Shown: in pieces, positions 17,188 through 27,082 of the stretch
Position numbering within the stretch: position 1 is the stretch's first letter
Layout of the letters: each line of letters begins with the position of its first letter
Source of the DNA: CALARM01 sp964431735
GTDB lineage: Bacteria; Vulcanimicrobiota; SpSt-956; JAKJGF01
NCBI GenBank assembly: GCA_964431735.1
Contig: CAYSLJ010000042.1
Coordinates: 1 to 45,197, forward strand
Length of the DNA: 45,197 nt
Direction of reading: 5' to 3'
Notes under the pieces: model-generated
Told to the model about the DNA's origin: nothing
The model's database searches: none
What the model saw: only the letters and a program-made list of their open reading frames with translations
Translations under genes and position numbers: made by a program

Positions 17188-19944
17188 TCACTGGTCACTG
17201 ATTTTAAGTCCTATGGGCAGTGTTTCTCCGAATAGCATGGTTTTCTCTTCCTGTCTTATTTCCAGTATTGTTTCTACAGATTTTATATAATCTTCCAGGC
17301 ATTTTTCTTTTTTCATTCTTCTTATCAGTCTTTCCCTGAGTTCGGGATAAATATCTCTTACCCTGTCTCCTGTATGTCTGGCTATACTGGACATAGAGAA
17401 GGCAAGTGAATCTTTTTCTTCCCATTTACTGTCCAGAATCTGCTGTACCCACCTGGAAACAATATCTCCCGGAATGGTATTGTGTACACTGGCACTGAAA
17501 GGAACTCTTGCCGCCAGTCTTGCAAGAAGCCAGAAGGTATTTCTCTGGTTTCCTTCCTTCTTAAATCTTCCCATAATCAGTTCTCCCAGTTTTAATTTAT
17601 GTTCCTGAGAGAGTTCTTCAAGGCTTACTGCCATTCTTAATATTTCCATCCTCTCTGCAGGCGTTGGTGAAGGTCCTGAGAAAGGTTTTATATGAGTTCT
17701 TTCTGAAAAAAGATAGGGAGAAATTTTATTGAATATTTCTTCCTGCCATTCCCTGTTAAGTCCTGCAGCAACACGCCTCCAGAGAATCCACCATTCCATA
17801 CGTACATGTTTTTCTTTATTATATTGAAGCCATTTAGGAAATAAGCTCCACAGTTCTTTTAATCGCCAGTCATCAAGGGGGTAACCGAAGCCGGGTCTCA
17901 GGCAGAAACCGGCGGAATTCATCCATGACGCTTCATATTCAGGAGTGCTTCTTCTTTTTTCTTTAATTTCATAAAGGGGTTCCCAGAATTCTCTTATAAC
18001 TCCCATATCCCAGTCATTTCTACTCTTTCCCAGTAATTTTTCTATATGAGGAAAGAGATTTTTTGGCCTTATATCCTCTGCCGTCAGTTTTCCGGGTTTT
18101 TTCATGAACGTATCAATGATTAATTTTTTTACCTTTTTAATTGTTTCTGTTTTAAAAGGCCTGTCAATATAAGCTTTTTCTTCTTCTTTAATACGGAGAT
18201 TGAATTCCAGTTTCCATTTATCGTTACAGTCGGGACTGATACAGTATAATTCCAGTGTACCCACTTCAGATACTTTTGCTTTCAGATGAACAGGTATTTC
18301 AACATGGTCTTTTTCTGTTTTCAATATAGTATAGAGAGGAGGGAGAGAAGCAAAATTATCATCGTTTATTTCCAGTATTTCTCCCGGTCTGTCAGAGAGA
18401 CGTACTGTTGAGGAATATAGAGGAAAACTCACCGGCTGGCCTACAAGAAGTAAAAATTCTTTCTCACTTATTGTTACTTCCTCGCTTTCTTCAAGATCTC
18501 TGGGCATAATACATATGGACAGTTTTTTCTCTTTCCTGCCATCAATACCTATATAATAAGATCTGGGAGTGCCTCCCTTTATACGCAGTCCCCTTCCTTT
18601 TCTTACAAGCCCGTAGTAAACTCCTCCTCTGGCCACGGCAAGATCCATATTGCTGTTCTGCAGTATTTTGACAGGCACACCGCTCCATCCGTTCAGCACA
18701 TCTACTATGCGGTTTCTTACAATATCAGGCTTTAACGCACCGCCGTTAAATATGACTACATCGGGGCAGGCAGGCTTTTCGTCTGTTGACTGGGCTCTGA
18801 GGAAATATGCCATATGATGTGTTACGGCAGGATCTGATTCATAGGGAAGACCCAGTTCCTGTATACCGTATCTGCCTTTTTTTTCTGTTATTTCCGTAAG
18901 AGGAAAAAAACCTTCCATTATAATCTGAAGCACTTCGTTTTTCGTTATGTTGACCTGAAGCATACCTCCTATGAGTCTGCTTCCTGTTCCCGGTATCGTT
19001 ATGGTTATATCTTCAATATTTTCTTCACCCAGTAACTGTTCTTTGGCTTTCTGACTTTCCTGACATAATATACCCCACTGTCTTGTATCCAGATTTCCTT
19101 GAGTATTTTTTATTTTTTTCTCCATGAATTTTGCAAGAGCGAGGTCCATGTTATCTCCTCCGAGCAGTATATGTTCACCTACGGCAATTCTTTTCAGGTT
19201 AATGACTTCACCGCTTTTCTCAACCCTTATAAGGGTGAAATCCGTTGTGCCTCCGCCTACGTCACAGACCAGTATGAGCTGTGATTTACCGAGATATTTT
19301 TTCAGAGAATGTTCATATGTAGTAAGCCATGAATAAAAAGCTGCCTGAGGTTCTTCCAGGAGGGTAATATGTTCGAGACCTGCCATGGCGGCAGCTTTTA
19401 CCGTAAGGGTTCTTGCCACTTCATTGAAGGATGCGGGAACAGTTATTACAATATCCTGATATTCCAGATTTTTTTCAGGATTATCATGAGCTATTTTAAA
19501 ATTCCATGCTTTTTTTATATGTTCCAGATACCGGGAAGATGTTTCGAGAGGCGAAATTTTCTCCAGATCTTTCGGACCGCTCCAGGGAAGTATTTTTGCG
19601 GTTCTGTCAACACCTCTGTGACAGAGCCAGGATTTCGCGGAAGATACAAGCCTTCCCGGTATTAACCGGCCCAGATGTTTCGCATATTCACCTGTAATGA
19701 AATGCTCCTCTTCACTCCAGGGAAGTCTGTAGCTTTCAGGGGTAATTTCATAATTGCCGGGTATGTAAAGAAAAGAAGGAAAGAGCTCCATATCTGCCAC
19801 TTCTGATTTTTCTATCAGCTGCGGTACACGAAATATGTGTATATCCGGTTTTTCTTTGTTTTTTAATTCTTCTATAGATGTATAGGATACCGCGCAGTTT
19901 GTAGTGCCCAGATCGATACTTACTATATACAGTGGTTTATTCAT
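17188..19944 (-). CDS. Hsp70-family protein with DUF3731-type C-terminal region
   Basis: The first ~450 residues are an Hsp70 ATPase: phosphate-1 motif IDLGTTNCAV, phosphate-2 motif CDVGGGTTDFTLI, LLGGDNMDLALAKF and the adenosine-region NSNMDLAVARGGVYYG. A beta-rich segment follows (about 460-600), then a long helical, Trp-rich C terminus (WEPLYEIKEKRRSTPEYEASW, WWILWRRVAAGLNREW) that I assign to DUF3731. Total 918 residues, far longer than DnaK. It is probably a cytosolic ATP-dependent chaperone of a specialised type. The ATG directly follows a promoter, implying a leaderless mRNA. In other genomes such genes sit with DUF2760 and a second Hsp70, as here, but in this window other genes separate them. 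Confidence 0.85.
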   Translation of the reverse strand: MNKPLYIVSIDLGTTNCAVSYTSIEELKNKEKPDIHIFRVPQLIEKSEVADMELFPSFLYIPGNYEITPESYRLPWSEEEHFITGEYAKHLGRLIPGRLVSSAKSWLCHRGVDRTAKILPWSGPKDLEKISPLETSSRYLEHIKKAWNFKIAHDNPEKNLEYQDIVITVPASFNEVARTLTVKAAAMAGLEHITLLEEPQAAFYSWLTTYEHSLKKYLGKSQLILVCDVGGGTTDFTLIRVEKSGEVINLKRIAVGEHILLGGDNMDLALAKFMEKKIKNTQGNLDTRQWGILCQESQKAKEQLLGEENIEDITITIPGTGSRLIGGMLQVNITKNEVLQIIMEGFFPLTEITEKKGRYGIQELGLPYESDPAVTHHMAYFLRAQSTDEKPACPDVVIFNGGALKPDIVRNRIVDVLNGWSGVPVKILQNSNMDLAVARGGVYYGLVRKGRGLRIKGGTPRSYYIGIDGRKEKKLSICIMPRDLEESEEVTISEKEFLLLVGQPVSFPLYSSTVRLSDRPGEILEINDDNFASLPPLYTILKTEKDHVEIPVHLKAKVSEVGTLELYCISPDCNDKWKLEFNLRIKEEEKAYIDRPFKTETIKKVKKLIIDTFMKKPGKLTAEDIRPKNLFPHIEKLLGKSRNDWDMGVIREFWEPLYEIKEKRRSTPEYEASWMNSAGFCLRPGFGYPLDDWRLKELWSLFPKWLQYNKEKHVRMEWWILWRRVAAGLNREWQEEIFNKISPYLFSERTHIKPFSGPSPTPAERMEILRMAVSLEELSQEHKLKLGELIMGRFKKEGNQRNTFWLLARLAARVPFSASVHNTIPGDIVSRWVQQILDSKWEEKDSLAFSMSSIARHTGDRVRDIYPELRERLIRRMKKEKCLEDYIKSVETILEIRQEEKTMLFGETLPIGLKISDQ

Positions 19945-19950
19945 GGTGTT

Positions 19951-19979
19951 ATTATATCAGGAAAGGTTATCTGCTGCAA
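19951..19979 (-). promoter_or_regulatory. Sigma-70-type promoter giving a leaderless mRNA
   Basis: The minus strand has TTGCAG (19974-19979), a 17-bp spacer ending in TGA (extended -10), TATAAT (19951-19956), then AACACC and the ATG. Six bases between the -10 box and ATG put the expected transcription start at the A of the start codon. No Shine-Dalgarno site exists. The same promoter is duplicated at 27179-27207. Confidence 0.75.
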
Positions 19980-20071
19980 CCGGAGATTTATAAAGCATTA
20001 TAGAGGTTTTATATTATTGAAGTGATCATAATAAAAGAGTGAAGGGAAAGAAGTTTTATTAAATATTCAAC

Positions 20072-23000
20072 TCAGCAGCTCCTCCCATGGTGAGCAAAAA
20101 AACGTATTAAATTGCCAAGTCTCTGACCTGTATATTCCCATCCGGTGGATTTTACCCATTTTTTCTGCACCTCGATTTTTTTATTTAACATATCTCTGTC
20201 ATATAACAGTGAACCAATGCCGATAGCAATTGCTTCCGGCGTATTACCAGGCAGGGTGTGAACTATTTCTTCTACATCATTAAATATATCGAGTGGTGTA
20301 CAGATAACCGGTCTGCCGGCACTTAATCCAAATCTGACTGCCCCGCTTGCCGATTCCTGTGTGTTTTGATAGGGGAAGACAATCATATCGGAGCATTCCA
20401 GTAATAGTAGAGCTTCGTCATCTTCTAAAAAATCATGTATCATGGTAATCTTAGAGGTAAGATTTAATTCTTTTATTACTCTGTCACATTCTGCTTTTAC
20501 CAGGTCAGAAACAGGATTCGGGTAAAGGGCATTTACTAATAGCAGGTGTAAGTCACTATCTGCTTCCTGCAGAATATGGAAAGCCTGGATTAATTCTTTA
20601 ATACCTTTGTGAGGAAGTAGAAAACCATATGAAGAAATAACAGTTTTACCGGAAAATCCAAAAAGTCTTTTCATATCTTCTGTATTTTTTACCTTTCTAT
20701 CCAGTACACCATGGGGTAATAAGGTAACATTATTTATTAATCCAAAACTTTTAAATCTATTCAAATCGGAAATATTATGGACAAAAAGCCTGTCTGTATT
20801 TTTTAGACTTTCTTTAATCCACGATAAGGATATATTAAGATCAGGCTTTTTTACATCTGCAGTAGAATGAAAAATTACAAATATCTTTATTCCTTTTTCT
20901 TTTAATAAATCAAGCATGTTCGAGAAAGCCTGCATTTCGAAAAACCCAAAATTAAACTGTATTAGTATTACGTCGATATGTTCTCTTAAAATACTTTCAA
21001 CTAAATTATTTAGATTATGATTGTTAAATCTATCTTCCCAGCACCTGATGACATTTTCTTTATCATGTTTTACCGTTCTTTCATTTGAATTTGCAAATAT
21101 TACCATATCGAAAAAATCTTTATCAAGGTGTTCCGTCAGGAGTCTCGAGTATTCTGCGATACCGCATTTACTGTTCCATGTGCTTATTAATCCCAATCTT
21201 ATTTTCTTTTCGTTAAATAAAGGTAGTGACCGGATTTTATCTTTACTCTCTTCTAATCTTCCGGCACAATCCGCCCATGTGAAGTTATTTAAAATATAGT
21301 TTTTAGCTCTTCTTGTTTTTTCTTTTATTTTTTCCTGCGGTAGTAAGGTTATTTCTTTCATTAGTTCAGCCAGATGGCCGGAGTCTGGCTCAACCCAGAC
21401 AGAATTGGCTAAACCAAGATGGGTTTTTGATTTACTGAATTTGTAATCAATAAGCCATGCAGTTTCTTCTGTACAGAAATCGGTCTGTCCGCCATAGGCA
21501 GTAGTTATAACAGGTATATCAAGCAACATAGCCTCAGCCATAGGCAGACCAAACCCTTCACCTCTGCTCGGCGCCACAAGGACATTACATTTTTTATAAA
21601 GGTCCACTATGTAACCATAATCTAAATCTTTATTTATTAAAATTATTTCGGGACAATCGGGATTATTATATTTAATTTCATCTATGTCTTTTTCTATAGT
21701 ATTATGAATATTGGGAAATGTTTTTATAATGAGTGTTACATCATGGTCAGCACTGAAGGCTTCTATATATGCTTTCAGCAGTATATCAATTCCTTTTCTG
21801 GGAAAACCTGAGGAAACATGAAGAAATTTAAAGCCTTTCCCTGTATATCCGCTATATTTCATGGGAGATACTTTCAGAACATGATCTGCACCGAGAGACG
21901 TAACATAAACAGGAACTGTTACACCGTTATCGATAAGTATTTTCCTGGTATATGCCGAATTTACAGTTATAACGTCCAGATATAAATTAAAATTCTGAAC
22001 ATATTCTTCAGGGAAAGCTGATTCTTCCCATCCATAACTGTGTAACATATTTATATATCCCCTCATGTCGTCGACTCTGGGAGGATATAAATTTCGGGCA
22101 ATTACATCGATTATGGAGGTATTTTTCGAATTCATCCATAGTTTTTTTACCACAGGGTTATGTTCAAGAAAATCTCTGTCCGGTTCAAAATTACCGGGAC
22201 CTTCTGTTGAAAAGAGGGAAACTTTATCAGGATATAATTCGTTCAGAGCCAGAGCCATTTCCCTGTTTACCAGAGCCAGGCTGTAACTGCTGTCAAAAGG
22301 TCCTTCAATCTGATATTTATTATATTGTAAATGCTGGTCATCAATAGTATTATTATTTGTTTCTATACCTGTTTCATTAAAAAAGCTAAATAATGCATTT
22401 TTTATCCTGTTCTCCGAATAGTTTTTTATTACTTCCCTTTGCCCATTTAATATATTTCTTCTTAAAATTTTATTTTTTGATAATACTGATAAAAAACCGG
22501 CAATATCTTCATAATTTTTCTCTTTAAACAGGATACCTGCACCGTTTAACGTGTTTTTTATATTGCTGCTGTCGTAGGCCACTACAGGAACATCAAAAAC
22601 CATAGCTTCAATCAGAGGAACTCCGAAACCTTCATGGTCACTCATACATAAAAATACGTCAGAAACTTTATAATAAGCTATGAGATCTCCATCGGAAATT
22701 TTCCCTGTTATAATAACTTTATTATGGAGTCTGTATTTATATATTAATTCATATAACCTTTTATGATAATCTTTACTGGTAATATCACCGGCTAAGATTA
22801 ATTTACTATCTCTGTCCGACATCTGAGTGAAAATTTTATATATTTCAATTAAATCGTGATGGCATTTGTTTTCTGCTATCCTTCCTACATAAAGGATATT
22901 GAATGTTTTTTTGTTATTTTCAAATACAGAAGGATTCCATTTAATGTTAACGATTTTTTCAATATCCATGAGTAACGGAATTGTCTGAACATTTTTAAAT

Positions 23001-23431
23001 TCCAATTTCTTCAGTTCTTTACTGTTCAGTTCGGAAGCGCCGATTGCGCCGATTACAATATTTTTTAATAGTTTTAATTGTTCCCTTCCTTTAATAGAAT
23101 AGTGATAAAATGAACTTCCCTTCGGAAAATAAGATTCCGGGGTAATATTATGATAGATTAAAATATTATTGTAGCCTTTTAACTTCTTTAACCACTCATC
23201 AAGGTCATGTCCGAAGGAATGGTGTATAAGGAGAATCTGGTTTTTATCAGGTTTGTAGCATTTATAAGATATAACTTTATCTTTTAAATCATCTGCTATA
23301 TGTTCAACATATATTCTGGATATATAACCTGCATTTTCCAATAATTTTTGAATGAAAAACATACTATTGGTAACTGCGTCACCAGAAGCGCTTCCTGAAT
23401 GAAATTGATCTATAGCTGCAGGTTTTATCAT
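20072..23431 (-). CDS. Triple-module GT4-type glycosyltransferase
   Basis: Three GT-B modules are fused. Module 1 (about 1-360) has FNILYVGRIAENK and the nucleotide-sugar motif HEGFGVPLIEAM. Module 2 (about 375-735) has FKFLHVSSGFPRKGID and RGEGFGLPMAEAM. Module 3 (about 745-1119) has LGLISTWNSKCGIAEYSRLL and PYQNTQESASGAVRFGLSAG, a divergent donor-site version. Fused GT4 enzymes of this kind build repeating polysaccharides at the cytoplasmic face of the membrane. The ATG follows GAAGG. It is the last gene of the ABC-methyltransferase-glycosyltransferase series, 15 bp behind the methyltransferase gene. Sugar specificity cannot be read. Confidence 0.85.
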   Translation of the reverse strand: MIKPAAIDQFHSGSASGDAVTNSMFFIQKLLENAGYISRIYVEHIADDLKDKVISYKCYKPDKNQILLIHHSFGHDLDEWLKKLKGYNNILIYHNITPESYFPKGSSFYHYSIKGREQLKLLKNIVIGAIGASELNSKELKKLEFKNVQTIPLLMDIEKIVNIKWNPSVFENNKKTFNILYVGRIAENKCHHDLIEIYKIFTQMSDRDSKLILAGDITSKDYHKRLYELIYKYRLHNKVIITGKISDGDLIAYYKVSDVFLCMSDHEGFGVPLIEAMVFDVPVVAYDSSNIKNTLNGAGILFKEKNYEDIAGFLSVLSKNKILRRNILNGQREVIKNYSENRIKNALFSFFNETGIETNNNTIDDQHLQYNKYQIEGPFDSSYSLALVNREMALALNELYPDKVSLFSTEGPGNFEPDRDFLEHNPVVKKLWMNSKNTSIIDVIARNLYPPRVDDMRGYINMLHSYGWEESAFPEEYVQNFNLYLDVITVNSAYTRKILIDNGVTVPVYVTSLGADHVLKVSPMKYSGYTGKGFKFLHVSSGFPRKGIDILLKAYIEAFSADHDVTLIIKTFPNIHNTIEKDIDEIKYNNPDCPEIILINKDLDYGYIVDLYKKCNVLVAPSRGEGFGLPMAEAMLLDIPVITTAYGGQTDFCTEETAWLIDYKFSKSKTHLGLANSVWVEPDSGHLAELMKEITLLPQEKIKEKTRRAKNYILNNFTWADCAGRLEESKDKIRSLPLFNEKKIRLGLISTWNSKCGIAEYSRLLTEHLDKDFFDMVIFANSNERTVKHDKENVIRCWEDRFNNHNLNNLVESILREHIDVILIQFNFGFFEMQAFSNMLDLLKEKGIKIFVIFHSTADVKKPDLNISLSWIKESLKNTDRLFVHNISDLNRFKSFGLINNVTLLPHGVLDRKVKNTEDMKRLFGFSGKTVISSYGFLLPHKGIKELIQAFHILQEADSDLHLLLVNALYPNPVSDLVKAECDRVIKELNLTSKITMIHDFLEDDEALLLLECSDMIVFPYQNTQESASGAVRFGLSAGRPVICTPLDIFNDVEEIVHTLPGNTPEAIAIGIGSLLYDRDMLNKKIEVQKKWVKSTGWEYTGQRLGNLIRFFAHHGRSC

Positions 23432-23446
23432 GTATAAGTGCCTTCA

Positions 23447-25636
23447 TTAATACTTAACAGCTATTACTGAATAATCCTGTTCCATATTAAATTTGAAAAG
23501 AATGTTTTTTATTTCGTCTTTGTTAATATAATCACAATCGATAATGTTTAAGGGATTTGATTTTTTTATTTCAAGGGCGTTAAATCCGCGGGCTTCCAGC
23601 AAATATTTCAATGTACCGGGAGGGATCGGGTTTATGTGAGTCGGATCATTATAAAAACTACATGCCCCGACAATTATATTTTCCGGATTAGGCGTTTCAA
23701 ATATTACTAACCCTCCTGGTTTTAAAATCCTTAATGTTTCATCAAAAAGAGATATTAAGACCTTCAAAGGTAAATGTTCTACTATATGAAACCCTGTAAT
23801 TACCCCGAAGCTGTTTGATTTTTGAGATTTTACATATTCTATTGCATCTGCTTCTTCTACATTAAGGCCCATGTCCAGGCATTTCTGTACCATAATCCTG
23901 TTTATATCCAGACCTTTTGCAATATAGCCATTTTCTTTGAGTATTTCTAACCATTCCCCTCTTCCGCAACCAATATCAAGAATTGGCGTGTTTTCTGTTC
24001 CCCCTTTTACATGTTCTATATAAGGCAGATATATTTTCATCCTGTTTTTTATATCCTCTCTTGTACCTCTGAACTGATCTTCAAAAGATACATACATAGC
24101 ATCAAGGATATGGTCCTCTTCTGTAACCATGGTCTGAATTTGTGTTCTGTTTATTGGTTCCGGGAGCCTTTTTCTCGCTTCTTCAAGTAGAAGCATTAAT
24201 CGTCTCTGCTGGTCGAGAATAGTTAATTTATTCTCTCTTATTTGATTTGCAATATTTTTTATTTCCCTCGTAATTTCTTCGATAGAATTACTGTCTGCCT
24301 TTGTATTTATTATATTTTTTATTTCATTGAGAACATCAGCATCTGCCTTTGTGTTTATTATGGTTTTTATTTCATTAAGACCATCAGCATCTGCCTTTGT
24401 GTTTATTATGGTTTTTATTTCATTAAGACCGTCAACATCTGCCTTTGTGTTTATTATGGTTTTTATTTCATTGAGACCGTCAACATCTGCCTTTGTATTT
24501 ATTATGGTTTTTATTTCATTGAGAGCATCAATATCTGCCTTTCTACTCAATATATGTCTCAGTTCTTTTTCATTTTCTTTGATTTTTTCTATATCACCTG
24601 TATCTGCTTTAAAGGTAAATGCATTTTTTATTTCTTCTATAATATTTACATCTGCTTTAGAATATAAAATATCTCTTATTGTTTCTATGTCATAACTGTT
24701 TACCTTACTATTTAATATATGCTTTATCTTATCCACTATATTTCTGTCTATATTGGAACTTAACTCCTTAATGGTATTATGTTCATTTTTAATTAAATGG
24801 TTAAATTGTGATTCACTTTCAGCAGCTAACGTATTTATTGAGTCAGTTAATTCAGTATGTATTTCAGTTATGGAATCGTTAAGGCCCTGAACATATCTGA
24901 AGATTCTCGGGAGTCTTATAATGAGAGACAGAGCCTCTAAAACTCTTCCTATTACAGGAACTTTAAATATTTTATTAAAGAAATGCCTTTTACCGAGACC
25001 AAGTATAGTGACATTTTTTTCTATACCTTCCCAGGAGTATCTTAAATCTTCAATTATTCTGATTTTACTGGTAAGTCCGCTCTTTAAAAGATGTAAATAT
25101 CTTTCGAATTCTTCTCTGGAAGGTTCTTTTTTCAGGATAACAATAAAAGAATATTTAATAAAATGTTCATAATTATATTTCAGAAAATCAGAAATTACAT
25201 ATTCGTCTTTATATATATATGCATCCTTTTTTTTAAATCCCTTTAAAGATATTAAATCTGGCGCTGGCGATAAATTATCCAGTTGATTAAGAATTACAAT
25301 ATTATTTTTTTTGCCTTCTTCGGAACAGGCTAAATCATATATTATATCCTGTTTACTTGATATACCGGACTTTAAATTTGCAAGATAATGTGCAAATCCT
25401 TTATTGTCAGGTTCTCTCTTCAGGATTTTTCTATAGGCAAGGTTAAGAAATTCTACGTCATTATTTTCCCGGAAATCCGACATCGTATAAACTGTTATAC
25501 AGGCGTCATCGGAGGATATGTGATTTCTGGCGGATTCTATATTGTTTTTTCTTCTCTGTACCTCTTCTTTGACTTTCTTTATAATTTCATCAATACTTAT
25601 TTCCGGAGAAGTAGATAAAATATTCTGTTCAGACAT
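23447..25636 (-). CDS. Glycan methyltransferase with DUF4214 pair and repeat coiled coil (WbdD-like architecture)
   Basis: Two DUF4214-like modules (about 45-100 and 150-210: LNLAYRKILKREPDNKGF, FIVILKKEPSREEFERYL) are followed by a long coiled coil (about 240-500) containing five near-identical 16-residue repeats of the type LNEIKTIINTKADVDG. The C-terminal third is a class I SAM methyltransferase: ILDIGCGRGEWLEIL, an acidic residue in GLDINR, ITGFHIVEHL and LKPGGLVIFETPNP. Known O-antigen chain terminators such as WbdD join a methyltransferase to a coiled coil that sets chain length; no kinase domain is seen here. AGGAG precedes the ATG. Capping of the polymer made by the neighbouring glycosyltransferase is inferred. 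Confidence 0.8.
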   Translation of the reverse strand: MSEQNILSTSPEISIDEIIKKVKEEVQRRKNNIESARNHISSDDACITVYTMSDFRENNDVEFLNLAYRKILKREPDNKGFAHYLANLKSGISSKQDIIYDLACSEEGKKNNIVILNQLDNLSPAPDLISLKGFKKKDAYIYKDEYVISDFLKYNYEHFIKYSFIVILKKEPSREEFERYLHLLKSGLTSKIRIIEDLRYSWEGIEKNVTILGLGKRHFFNKIFKVPVIGRVLEALSLIIRLPRIFRYVQGLNDSITEIHTELTDSINTLAAESESQFNHLIKNEHNTIKELSSNIDRNIVDKIKHILNSKVNSYDIETIRDILYSKADVNIIEEIKNAFTFKADTGDIEKIKENEKELRHILSRKADIDALNEIKTIINTKADVDGLNEIKTIINTKADVDGLNEIKTIINTKADADGLNEIKTIINTKADADVLNEIKNIINTKADSNSIEEITREIKNIANQIRENKLTILDQQRRLMLLLEEARKRLPEPINRTQIQTMVTEEDHILDAMYVSFEDQFRGTREDIKNRMKIYLPYIEHVKGGTENTPILDIGCGRGEWLEILKENGYIAKGLDINRIMVQKCLDMGLNVEEADAIEYVKSQKSNSFGVITGFHIVEHLPLKVLISLFDETLRILKPGGLVIFETPNPENIIVGACSFYNDPTHINPIPPGTLKYLLEARGFNALEIKKSNPLNIIDCDYINKDEIKNILFKFNMEQDYSVIAVKY
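24294..24541 (-). repeat. 48-bp in-frame tandem repeat coding for coiled-coil units
   Basis: Five units of 48 bp, marked by the recurring ATCTGCCTTTGT (plus strand; at 24341, 24389 and every 48 bp), encode 16 residues each. Units differ by a few bases only. Copy number could change by slippage or recombination without breaking the frame. Confidence 0.9.
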
Positions 25637-25725
25637 ATATTGCTCCTATGGTTGAGAAAACAGGATTGGGAATGTTATTAATAGAAGGCATTTTTATAAA
25701 CGTTATACGTAATTCGGTCATGGCT

Positions 25726-27069
25726 TCAAATCCTTAAACAGGCTCTGTTCAGGTCACTGTTTACTGTATTTAAAGTTTTTCCCCTTCCGCATTTTTCACA
25801 TTCTTTAATTTCAAGTTCCGGTATTATTCGGCAATAACCGGTAAATTTGAAATCTATGGAAGGAATGACTTTAAATACTACAGCCTGATTTATCCAGTCA
25901 TAACATTCATTTACATGAACTTCATCTGTATGGGCGGCAACAGTGAGATTGTATATATTGACGCCGAGGTTTAAAGGCAGAACATATATTACTTCATAGG
26001 TTTTATCTTTTTTGAACATCCCTGTAGTTACATTCATTATAAATGTGTTGATACCGAATATATCATTTCCGAGCCTGTCTCTTATTAAAATACCAAAAGT
26101 AGGATTTTCAACATTTTCATTTGCATAGATCTTTATTTTTATTTTTATTTTTTCCCCTGAAATAAAAACATCTGTATTTATATCTTTTTCGTTACTTATC
26201 AGGATATCTTCTATTATCACTTTTTTGTTCCCGGCTCTTTTTTTCAGTTTTTCCTTTTTCTCTGAATCAATTTTATATTCATTGTCTTCTTTGTTATCCT
26301 TCAGACCGAGGAGAGCATTATAACAATTAAATACCTTATCAGGTAAGCCTTCATCTATTATCCGTCCTCTGTCAAGTAAATAGGCCTGATTACAAAGAGT
26401 TTTTACTGCTCCAGGATCATGAGATACAAAGATAAGTGTTTTACCTGTTTCTTTAAATCTCCTTATTCTATTTATACATTTAACCTGAAATGCCGCATCG
26501 CCTACGGCCAGAGCTTCATCTACTATAAGTATCTCAGGGTCTACATTAATGGCTACGGCAAATGCAAGTCTTACATACATCCCGCTTGAATAGGTTTTTA
26601 CAGGCTGCTTTATGAAATCACCTATGTCTGCAAAAGAAATTATAGCTTCAAGCTTCTTATCTATATCTTCTTTTCTATAACCCATAATAGTGCCGTTAAA
26701 ATATATATTTTCAATACCGGTAAACTCCGGGTTAAATCCGGAACCAAGTTCCAGAAGGGCTGAGATATTTCCGCTGATTTTAACATCTCCCGTACTGGGC
26801 GTCAATATACCTGTTATTATTTTCAGAAGTGTTGATTTTCCTGAGCCGTTTTTCCCTATTATCCCTACCGTCGCCCCTTTTTTAACTTCAAAATTTATAT
26901 CTCTGAGAGCGTAGAACTCGCTGTGATATTTTTTCTTGAAAGGATGAAGGGCTTCTTTGAGCCTGTCTAAAGGATTATTATAGAGTCTATATATTTTTGA
27001 GAGATTTGCTATTTTTATTGCCGCAGGTTCTTTGACGCTATCTGTCCGGTTAGTTAACAGATCTGACAT
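25726..27069 (-). CDS. wzt: Wzt-type polysaccharide ABC transporter ATP-binding protein
   Basis: Residues 20-250 form an ABC ATPase: Walker A GKNGSGKSTLL, signature YSSGMYVRLAFAVA, Walker B ILIVDEALAVGD and the switch His in FVSHDPGAV. Residues 285-425 resemble the Wzt C-terminal glycan-binding domain, which in other systems recognises the modified chain end before export. This fits the adjacent methyltransferase. The membrane partner (Wzm) is absent from the window, so export must use a permease encoded elsewhere. The ATG has only a weak TGGATTGAGA site and lies just after a truncated Hsp70 leader ORF. Confidence 0.9.
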   Translation of the reverse strand: MSDLLTNRTDSVKEPAAIKIANLSKIYRLYNNPLDRLKEALHPFKKKYHSEFYALRDINFEVKKGATVGIIGKNGSGKSTLLKIITGILTPSTGDVKISGNISALLELGSGFNPEFTGIENIYFNGTIMGYRKEDIDKKLEAIISFADIGDFIKQPVKTYSSGMYVRLAFAVAINVDPEILIVDEALAVGDAAFQVKCINRIRRFKETGKTLIFVSHDPGAVKTLCNQAYLLDRGRIIDEGLPDKVFNCYNALLGLKDNKEDNEYKIDSEKKEKLKKRAGNKKVIIEDILISNEKDINTDVFISGEKIKIKIKIYANENVENPTFGILIRDRLGNDIFGINTFIMNVTTGMFKKDKTYEVIYVLPLNLGVNIYNLTVAAHTDEVHVNECYDWINQAVVFKVIPSIDFKFTGYCRIIPELEIKECEKCGRGKTLNTVNSDLNRACLRI

Positions 27070-27082
27070 GTTCTCAATCCAT

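Noticed and set aside
24294..24541. 48-bp repeats as CRISPR, or the plus-strand open frames across them as genes
   Set aside because: The repeats have no spacers and encode the coiled coil of the methyltransferase on the minus strand; the plus-strand frames are antisense to a clear gene and lack ribosome sites.
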